A program made the translations under genes and the position numbers. From Microbacterium esteraromaticum (GTDB taxonomy: Bacteria > Actinomycetota > Actinomycetes > Actinomycetales > Microbacteriaceae), in NCBI RefSeq assembly GCF_016907315.1, contig NZ_JAFBBS010000001.1, positions 1 to 64,000 on the forward strand: DNA of 64,000 bases, written 5' to 3'. Positions 58,714 to 64,000 of the stretch are shown here, piece by piece. The notes under the pieces were generated by a model. It was not told where the DNA came from and made no database searches. It saw only the letters and a list, made by a program, of their open reading frames with translations. Within the stretch, counting starts at the first letter, position 1; each line of letters opens with the position of its first letter.

Positions 58714-59193
58714 ATGACCGACATCGTCCAGCGCGGGCTCTACTTCGAGGAGTTCGAGGTCGGCGCGCGCTATCTGCACCGCCCGGGGCGCACCGCGACC
58801 GAAGCCGACAACGTGCTGTTCACCACCCTCACGATGAACACGCAGGCGCTGCACCTCGACGCCGCGTTCGCGGGCGATCAGCAGCCGTTCGGACAGCGCC
58901 TGATGAACTCGATGTGGACCCTGTCGACGATGGTCGGGGCATCGGTCGCGCAGCTGACCCAGGGCACATTGGTCGCGCAGCTCGGACTCGGCGACATCTC
59001 GTTTCCGCACCCGCTGTTCCATGGCGACACGCTGTACACCGAGAGCATGATCGTCGACAAGCGCCTCTCGTCCTCTCGTCCCGGTCAGGGCATCTGCACG
59101 ATCGAGCACACGGGTCGCAATCAGGACGGGGTGATCGTGGCGAAGGCGACTCGAACCGCGCTGATGCGCTGTCTTCCGGAGGGCGAGCGATGA
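58714..59193 (+). CDS. MaoC-family hot-dog dehydratase
   Basis: A 159-residue enoyl-CoA hydratase-like protein: YFEEFEVGARYLHRPGRTATEAD, then MNTQALHLDAAFAG, with D and H positions of the MaoC active site, and GDISFPHPLFHGDTLY. The M. tuberculosis counterpart Rv2499c hydrates methylglutaconyl-CoA in leucine breakdown. It starts 8 bases after the dehydrogenase and overlaps the lyase by 4 bases. Confidence 0.9.
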   Translation: MTDIVQRGLYFEEFEVGARYLHRPGRTATEADNVLFTTLTMNTQALHLDAAFAGDQQPFGQRLMNSMWTLSTMVGASVAQLTQGTLVAQLGLGDISFPHPLFHGDTLYTESMIVDKRLSSSRPGQGICTIEHTGRNQDGVIVAKATRTALMRCLPEGER

Positions 59194-59993
59194 CTCTCGG
59201 CATGGGCCCGGCGCTGCTGTTCTGTCCGGCTGATCGACCGGAGCGCTTCTCAGGGGCGCTGCAGAAGGCGGATGCCGTGATCCTGGATCTCGAGGATGCG
59301 GTGCTTCCGGATGCCAAGGCTGCCGCTCGTGAGAACGTCATCGCGGCCGATCTGGATCCGTCCCGGGTGATCGTGCGGGTGAACGCGCCTGAGACGGCCG
59401 AGTTCGCGCTCGATGTCGACGCCGTGCGTCGCACTCCGTTCCGCACCGTGATGGTCGCGAAGAGCGAGGACCCGATGGCGTTCGACTCGTTCGGGGCGGA
59501 GTTCCGTCTGATCGCGCTCTGCGAGACCGCGCGAGGCGTGCACCGGGCCGGTGACATCGCCGCCCACGAGCGGACCGCGGGGCTGATGTGGGGTGCAGAG
59601 GACCTGGTGGCGTCGCTGGGTGGCACGTCGAGCCGGTTCGCCGACGGGCGCTACCGCGACGTCGCACGCGCGGCTCGTGCACAGGTTCTGCTGGCTGCCG
59701 GAGCATACGGCCGCACGGCGGTGGACGCCGTGCACCTCGACATCGACGATCTGGATGGGCTGGCTGCGGAGGCCGCCGACGCGGCGGCATCCGGATTCGG
59801 CGCGACCGCCTGCATCCATCCGAAGCAGGTCGCCGTCATCCGCGACGCGTACCGGCCGGACGAGGCCACGCTCTCATGGGCTCGCGCGGTGCTCGCCGCA
59901 GCCGAGGGGGAGCGGGGCGTGTTCCGCCACGACGGGCGCATGATCGACGAGCCGGTGCTGCGGCACGCCAGAGCTGTTCTCAGTCGAGGGTGA
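59190..59993 (+). CDS. CitE-like CoA-ester lyase
   Basis: A 267-residue HpcH/HpaI TIM-barrel lyase: ALLFCPADRPERF, AVILDLEDAVLPDAK (metal acid), IVRVNAP, ALCETARGV and MWGAEDLVASLGG, CIHPKQVAVI. In M. tuberculosis the homologue Rv2498c is a bifunctional (S)-citramalyl-CoA and (R)-HMG-CoA lyase, linking leucine and itaconate use. The gene ends the operon, converging with a phosphatase 12 bases later. I infer the same reaction here from gene order. Confidence 0.9.
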   Translation: MTLGMGPALLFCPADRPERFSGALQKADAVILDLEDAVLPDAKAAARENVIAADLDPSRVIVRVNAPETAEFALDVDAVRRTPFRTVMVAKSEDPMAFDSFGAEFRLIALCETARGVHRAGDIAAHERTAGLMWGAEDLVASLGGTSSRFADGRYRDVARAARAQVLLAAGAYGRTAVDAVHLDIDDLDGLAAEAADAAASGFGATACIHPKQVAVIRDAYRPDEATLSWARAVLAAAEGERGVFRHDGRMIDEPVLRHARAVLSRG

Positions 59994-60005
59994 GCCGGCC
60001 GGCGG

Positions 60006-60593
60006 TCAGAGGACGACCGCCTCTTCGAGCAGGCGCAGCGTATCTGGCGATGCCTCGAAGCGATGCAGGGATCCGTTGCCGAGCACGCTGCCGAGTGCAG
60101 GCAGCGTTCCGCCTGAGGCGTGGTCGATGAGCGAGCGGATCACTCCGCCGTGGGTCACGACGATCACCGATTCAGCGGTCGGAGCCGAACGGCGGCGGGC
60201 GTCGCGTGCGATGCGGTGCAGTGCAGCCATGGCGCGGACGCACACATCCTCGAGCGACTCCGCTCCCGGCACCTCGCCGTGCCAGTCACCGTAGGCCTCG
60301 ATGTAGTCCTTGACGAGCATCCCCTCGCCGACGCCGAACTCTCGTTCCCGCATGTCCGGAACGAGAGTGGGAGCCGCGAGACCCAGTTCGTCCGCGATGA
60401 TCTCGGCGGTCTCCCTCGCTCGCTTGAGCGGGCTCGCGTAGATGGCATGGTGCTGGGTGCGGCCGAGCTTGTGCGCCGCGTATCGAGCGTCGTCCCTGCC
60501 GGTCTCGTTCAGGGGGATGTCGGTCGTGCCCTGGATGCGGCGGGCGAGGTTCCAGTCGGTCTGGCCATGGCGTACGAGTGTCAGCAGGGTCAC
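60006..60593 (-). CDS. Histidine phosphatase family protein
   Basis: A 195-residue phosphoglycerate-mutase-like phosphatase with the catalytic RHG at residues 8-10 (LVRHGQTDWNLARR), YASPLKRARETAE with its second Arg, EREFGVGEGM with acidic residue and VIVVTHGGVIRSL with the second His. The substrate is unknown; it could be a sugar phosphate, nucleotide or alpha-ribazole. It follows the sirtuin gene with its own leaderless promoter. GTG 60593. Confidence 0.92.
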   Translation of the reverse strand: MTLLTLVRHGQTDWNLARRIQGTTDIPLNETGRDDARYAAHKLGRTQHHAIYASPLKRARETAEIIADELGLAAPTLVPDMREREFGVGEGMLVKDYIEAYGDWHGEVPGAESLEDVCVRAMAALHRIARDARRRSAPTAESVIVVTHGGVIRSLIDHASGGTLPALGSVLGNGSLHRFEASPDTLRLLEEAVVL

Positions 60594-60605
60594 CTCTCGA
60601 GCCTA
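60594..60605 (-). promoter_or_regulatory. Predicted leaderless promoter of the histidine phosphatase
   Basis: Minus strand: TAGGCT (60600-60605), CGAGAG, then GTG 60593; a 6-base gap, starting 11 bases after the sirtuin stop. Confidence 0.5.
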
Positions 60606-60616
60606 CGGGAGGCGGC

Positions 60617-61465
60617 TCAGAGGACGCCGAGCCGGGAGGCCAGCGCCGTGAGCACCTCGGTCGTCCCTCCCGTGATCACCTCGTCTGCCCACACATCGGC
60701 CCTGGTGGGCTCGTGGTTGACGATGACGATGGGCATGTCGCGGCGCCGTGCGCGCTCGATCACGCGGATGCCGGAATTGACCGTCAGCGACGTCCCGGCG
60801 ACGACGAGTGCGCTCGACGCGTGCACGAGCGATTCGGCGAGCGCGAAGCGCGCGACGGGGACGAACTCCCCGAAGTACACGACGTCCGGCTTGAGCATCC
60901 CGCCGCAGATCTCGCACGTCGGAATGACGAAGCCCTCGGTGCTCTCCGGCGACACGTCGCCGTCGGGATTGAGCACGATGTTCTCCGGGACGAGGATCCA
61001 CGGGTTGAGCGCCTCGATGAGCTCGGCGATCGCCCGCCGATCGTAGACCTGACCGCAGTGCAGGCACAGCGTGCGGTGCATCGTGCCGTGCAGTTCGACC
61101 ACCCGCCGGCTGCCGGCCCGCAGGTGGAGACCGTCGACGTTCTGCGTGACGACGCCCGTTGACGCGCCCGATCGTTCGAGAGCCGCGAGCGCGAGATGCC
61201 CGCCGTTCGGATCGGGCGCAGTGAACGCGCGGTAGCCGAGATGGCCGCCGAGCCAGTACCGGCGCCGCGCCGCCTCGTCCGACAGATAGGTCTGAATCGT
61301 CATGGGCTTCGATCGGGGCGGCGCACCTGCGCCGCGATACGCCGGGATGCCCGAGTCGGTCGAGATTCCGGCCCCGGTGAGCACGGCGAATCGACGGGAC
61401 TGCAGCAGATCCGCGGCACGATCGATCGCGTCGGAGATCGTGTCCGAGGATTCGAGCGACTGCAC
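60617..61465 (-). CDS. Sir2-family NAD-dependent protein deacylase
   Basis: Removes acyl groups from lysines using NAD. The 282-residue product has VLTGAGISTDSGIPAYRG (residues 28-45), VVTQNVDGLHL, catalytic His in VELHGTMH, four zinc cysteines in two CxxC pairs (CLHCG, CEICGG) and VAGTSLTVNSG. Possible targets include acetyl-CoA synthetase, tying it to acyl-CoA metabolism nearby (inference). GTG 61465 is supported by a leaderless TAGACT. Confidence 0.94.
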   Translation of the reverse strand: MQSLESSDTISDAIDRAADLLQSRRFAVLTGAGISTDSGIPAYRGAGAPPRSKPMTIQTYLSDEAARRRYWLGGHLGYRAFTAPDPNGGHLALAALERSGASTGVVTQNVDGLHLRAGSRRVVELHGTMHRTLCLHCGQVYDRRAIAELIEALNPWILVPENIVLNPDGDVSPESTEGFVIPTCEICGGMLKPDVVYFGEFVPVARFALAESLVHASSALVVAGTSLTVNSGIRVIERARRRDMPIVIVNHEPTRADVWADEVITGGTTEVLTALASRLGVL

Positions 61466-61477
61466 CTCGGAAGTCTA
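61466..61477 (-). promoter_or_regulatory. Predicted leaderless promoter of the sirtuin gene
   Basis: Minus strand: TAGACT (61472-61477), TCCGAG, then GTG 61465; a 6-base gap. Confidence 0.55.
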
Positions 61478-61514
61478 AGCGCGTCTGACGGGCTCCGGGG
61501 CCGTCGCGGCCTGA

Positions 61515-61526
61515 CAGCATGGAGGC
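61515..61526 (+). promoter_or_regulatory. Predicted leaderless promoter of the TrmH-family gene
   Basis: CAGCAT (61515-61520), GGAGGC, then ATG 61527; a 6-base gap, divergent from the sirtuin promoter. The GGAGGC could also act as a ribosome site, so leaderless status is less sure. Confidence 0.4.
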
Positions 61527-62336
61527 ATGCAGCTGCACGTCCTCACCGACCCACACGATCCGGTGCTCGATGACTACCGTTCTCTCACCGACACGGCGCT
61601 GCGTCGCGTGCGCGAGCCGGCGGGTGGGCTGTACATCGCCGAATCGGCGAAGGTGATCGAGCGTGCTCTGCAGGCCGGGCACAGGCCACGGTCGGTTCTG
61701 ACGCAGCAGAAGTGGACGGATGCCGTCGCCGCGCTCGTCGGAGATCGTGACGTGCCGGTGTACGTCGTCGCCGATGACGTCGCCGAACGACTCACCGGGT
61801 TCGCGGTGCACCGCGGCGTGATGGCGGCCATGCACCGTCCTGATCCGGCATCCGTGGCGGAGGTGCTGTCGATGATCGACGGGAGCCGTCCGCGGATCGC
61901 GATCCTCGAGGGCCTCACCGATCACACCAACGTCGGTGCGATCTTCCGGTCGGCGGCTGCTCTGGGCGTCGATGCCGTGCTGATCACCCCCACCTGCGCG
62001 GACCCCCTCTACCGGCGGTCGGTGCGCGTGTCGATGGGCGCGGTGTTCCAGGTGCCGTGGACACGGATCGAGAGCTGGCCCCAGGAGATCGACACGCTGC
62101 GGGCGGCGGGCTATGCGGTCGCAGGAATGACGCTGGGGGAGGCCGCCATCGCCCTGGACGATCTGGTGGCCGAGTCGCCCGAGCGGCTCGCACTGGTGTT
62201 CGGAACGGAAGGCGACGGCATCCTGCCCGACACCGACCGGATGCTGGATCGTCGAGTGACCATCCCGATGATGGGCGGTGTCGACTCGCTCAACGTCGCC
62301 GCGGCATCGGCGGTCGCGTTCTACGCGACGCGCTGA
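61527..62336 (+). CDS. TrmH/SpoU-family RNA 2'-O-methyltransferase
   Basis: A 269-residue SAM-dependent RNA methylase. The N-terminal RNA-binding substrate domain (LYIAESAKVIERALQAGHRP) is followed by the SPOUT knot domain with LEGLTDHTNVGAIFRSAAAL, RSVRVSMGAVFQVPW, ALVFGTEGDGI and PMMGGVDSLNVAAASAVAFY, the three SpoU motifs. Target could be tRNA G18 or rRNA; sequence alone does not decide. Confidence 0.94.
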   Translation: MQLHVLTDPHDPVLDDYRSLTDTALRRVREPAGGLYIAESAKVIERALQAGHRPRSVLTQQKWTDAVAALVGDRDVPVYVVADDVAERLTGFAVHRGVMAAMHRPDPASVAEVLSMIDGSRPRIAILEGLTDHTNVGAIFRSAAALGVDAVLITPTCADPLYRRSVRVSMGAVFQVPWTRIESWPQEIDTLRAAGYAVAGMTLGEAAIALDDLVAESPERLALVFGTEGDGILPDTDRMLDRRVTIPMMGGVDSLNVAAASAVAFYATR

Positions 62337-62355
62337 CCGTCGCCGTCCGGGGCGC

Positions 62356-63183
62356 TCAGCCGATGTCGCCGCGCAGGAAGGGGCCCGCATCGGGGCGCTT
62401 CGCAGCGATGTGATCACCGGATGACTGGTGCCGAAGGCGGCGCAGCACCCACGGCACGAGGTGCTCTCGCGCCCAGCCGATGTCCTCGGTGCGCGCTTCA
62501 CGCCAGGTGCGCACGGGGATGGGGTCGGGTTGCATCGCCTGCAGCGAGTTCGGCACGTTCAGCGCGCGCAGCACCATGCGCGCCACTTCGTGGTGACCAA
62601 GAGCGTTCAGGTGCAGCCGGTCGTCGGCGAAGAACCGGGTGTCCTGGATGACTTTGAGAGCCCACTGGTCGGCGACGATGCAGTCGTGGCGGTCGGCGAT
62701 GGCCCGCACGTTCTCGTTGTAGATGGCGACCTTGCCGCGGAAGGCACGGAACACGGGCGTGAAGTTCGTGTCGATGCCGGTGAACAGCACAACCGCTGCA
62801 CCCGTGGACGCGAGCCGTGCCACGGCGTCCTCGAGCTGGGCGGCGATGTCGTCGGGGTCGGTGCGCGGGCGGATCACATCGTTGCCGCCCGCGCAGATCG
62901 AGACGAGGTCCGGCTTGAGCGCCACCGCCGGCTCGATCTGCTCGGCGACGATCTGGCGGATGAGCTTGCCTCGCACGGCCAGGTTGGCATAGGCGAAGTC
63001 GTCGACGTCCTTCGACAGCACCTCGGCCACCCGGTCGGCCCAGCCGCGGTGACCGCCGGGCGCGGCCTCGTCGGGGTCGCCGATGCCTTCGGTGAACGAA
63101 TCGCCGACGGCGACGAACCGGCGCCACGGGTGGGGCCCCTCGTTGGCGATGTACGGTGTGCGCGACGAATCCTGGTCGACCAT
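62356..63183 (-). CDS. SGNH/GDSL hydrolase
   Basis: A 275-residue esterase-like protein. The nucleophile S29 sits in FVAVGDSFTEG, block III is CAGGNDVIRP, and the C-terminal catalytic pair is in DRLHLNALGHHEVA. No signal peptide is seen, so it is cytosolic. ATG 63183 has GGAG 7 bases upstream and gives family length. The last 50 residues (WREARTEDIGWAREHLVPWV) are an extension often found in actinobacterial members. Substrate unknown. Confidence 0.9.
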   Translation of the reverse strand: MVDQDSSRTPYIANEGPHPWRRFVAVGDSFTEGIGDPDEAAPGGHRGWADRVAEVLSKDVDDFAYANLAVRGKLIRQIVAEQIEPAVALKPDLVSICAGGNDVIRPRTDPDDIAAQLEDAVARLASTGAAVVLFTGIDTNFTPVFRAFRGKVAIYNENVRAIADRHDCIVADQWALKVIQDTRFFADDRLHLNALGHHEVARMVLRALNVPNSLQAMQPDPIPVRTWREARTEDIGWAREHLVPWVLRRLRHQSSGDHIAAKRPDAGPFLRGDIG

Positions 63184-63275
63184 CGTCTCTCCTTCGGCAG
63201 GCGCGCCTCGGGGTGCCCGGGCACAGCATCCGAGCCTACCCCCGGGCCTAGAAGCGAACTGTCGGCGGGCTGGAT

Positions 63276-63288
63276 TATCGTAGACGGG
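63276..63288 (+). promoter_or_regulatory. Predicted leaderless promoter of the terminal helicase gene
   Basis: TATCGT (63276-63281), AGACGGG, then ATG 63289; the same hexamer as at deaD, with a 7-base gap. Confidence 0.45.
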
Positions 63289-64000
63289 ATGCTCTCTCCG
63301 TCCTTCCCTCAGCGCGCCCCGTGGGGTACCGCAGACAAGCTGAGGGCCTGGCAGAGAGAGGCTCTCGAGCAGTACTTCCAGGCCGACCAGCGCGACTTTC
63401 TCGTCGCGGCGACCCCCGGTGCAGGAAAGACGACATTCGCCCTGACGCTCGCCGTCGAGCTCCTGCGTATGGGCGAGGTCAACCGGGTCATCGTCGTGGC
63501 CCCCACCGAGCACCTCAAGACCCAGTGGGCCGATGCCGCCGCACGCGTGCACATCCGTCTCGACCCGCACTTCAAGAACAGCCACTGGGCGCCCGCGCGG
63601 CACTATCACGGCGTGGTCGTGACATACGCGCAGGTCGCGGCGAAGTCATCACTGCACCGCCACCTCACCGAGGACGCGAAGACGCTGGTCATCCTCGACG
63701 AGGTGCATCACGGCGGCGACGCGCTCAGCTGGGGTGACGCGATCCGCGATGCGTACGGTCCTGCCAAGCGGCGCCTGCTGCTGTCGGGAACGCCGTTCCG
63801 CAGCGACACCGCACCCATCCCGTTCGTCGAGTACCTGCCGGACGAGTCGGGTGCGCGCATTTCGAGCACCGACTACGCCTACGGATATGGGCGGGCGCTC
63901 GAAGACGGCGTCGTCAGGCCGGTGCTCTTCCACATGTACTCCGGCAAGATGCGCTGGCGCACGAGTGCGGGCGACGAGCTGGAAGCGCATCTCGGGCAGG
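63289..64000 (+). CDS. DEAD/DEAH-box helicase (3' end outside window)
   Basis: 237 codons of a superfamily 2 helicase are visible. After LRAWQREALEQYF come Walker A ATPGAGKTTF (residues 41-50), motif Ia IVVAPTEHLKTQW, motif II VILDEVHHGGD with DEVH, and motif III LLLSGTPFRSD. The spacing matches type III restriction/DEAD-like helicases of actinobacteria (often near 540-600 residues), not RNA DEAD-box proteins. The C-terminal helicase domain lies beyond the window, so the role cannot be assigned. Confidence 0.9.
   Translation, partial: MLSPSFPQRAPWGTADKLRAWQREALEQYFQADQRDFLVAATPGAGKTTFALTLAVELLRMGEVNRVIVVAPTEHLKTQWADAAARVHIRLDPHFKNSHWAPARHYHGVVVTYAQVAAKSSLHRHLTEDAKTLVILDEVHHGGDALSWGDAIRDAYGPAKRRLLLSGTPFRSDTAPIPFVEYLPDESGARISSTDYAYGYGRALEDGVVRPVLFHMYSGKMRWRTSAGDELEAHLGQ

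Overview
The window is ordinary core chromosome of a high-GC Gram-positive bacterium. Gene content and order point to an actinobacterium of the order Micrococcales, most likely Microbacteriaceae and perhaps Microbacterium. This rests on the rpsP-khpA-rimM-trmD and yraN-comM-dprA-xerC-rpsB-tsf-pyrH-frr-cdsA blocks, the many GTG starts, DUF2469 and DUF2017 genes, GlgE-type glycogen metabolism, and a leucine-degradation cluster that matches the bkd-citE-fadE19-accA1-accD1 locus of Mycobacterium tuberculosis. The genus is an inference. I see no prophage, insertion sequence, CRISPR array, rRNA or plasmid gene, and no gene-free stretch longer than about 300 bases.

Layout. 1-3.5 kb: glycerol-3-phosphate dehydrogenase (cut by the window edge), divergent from a SorC-type sugar-responsive regulator with a perfect operator palindrome, then a carboxylate-amine ligase. 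3.6-10.3 kb: S16 and L19 ribosomal proteins with RNA maturation genes, interrupted by dedA and map, then signal peptidase, RNase HII and DUF2469. 10.4-20.2 kb: competence and recombination genes (comM, dprA, xerC), an M23 family protein, S2, EF-Ts, UMP kinase, ribosome recycling factor, CDP-diglyceride synthase and a DivIVA-repeat protein. 20.2-25.4 kb: secreted transglycosylase-like protein, small Cys-rich protein, AI-2E family permease, a composite membrane protein and a thioredoxin-TPR protein. 25.4-31.8 kb: glgX-glgE-glgB operon on the minus strand. 31.9-45.7 kb: cysteine desulfurase, mnmA, ligA, RNA helicase, acyl-CoA ligase, gatCAB, dinB and a P-loop protein. 45.7-49.7 kb: zincin-clpS-DUF2017 operon, tRNA-Arg, oligoribonuclease, tRNA-His, hydrolase and an Lrp-type regulator. 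49.8-60 kb: branched-chain keto acid dehydrogenase, then a TetR-controlled acyl-CoA carboxylase, acyl-CoA dehydrogenase, MaoC and CitE-like lyase operon. 60-64 kb: phosphatase, sirtuin, RNA methyltransferase, SGNH hydrolase and a truncated DEAD/DEAH helicase.

How it works together. Much of the window is translation and RNA processing. The second theme is carbon use: glycerol entry, glycogen made and trimmed through maltose-1-phosphate, and leucine or branched-chain acids broken down to acetyl-CoA units. Many genes overlap by 4 or 1 bases, which suggests translational coupling.

The most informative non-coding signal is that about twenty genes carry a -10-like hexamer (such as TAGACT, TAGGAT or TAGCAT) 6 to 7 bases, occasionally 8 or 9, before the start codon, usually without a ribosome binding site. 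This predicts leaderless mRNAs and fixes several starts. Other regulatory candidates are the SorC operator, two TetR operators, matching promoters before S16 and L19 with foldable leaders, and a tRNA-Arg(UCU) with a weak anticodon stem. I did not find a wholly new multi-gene system.
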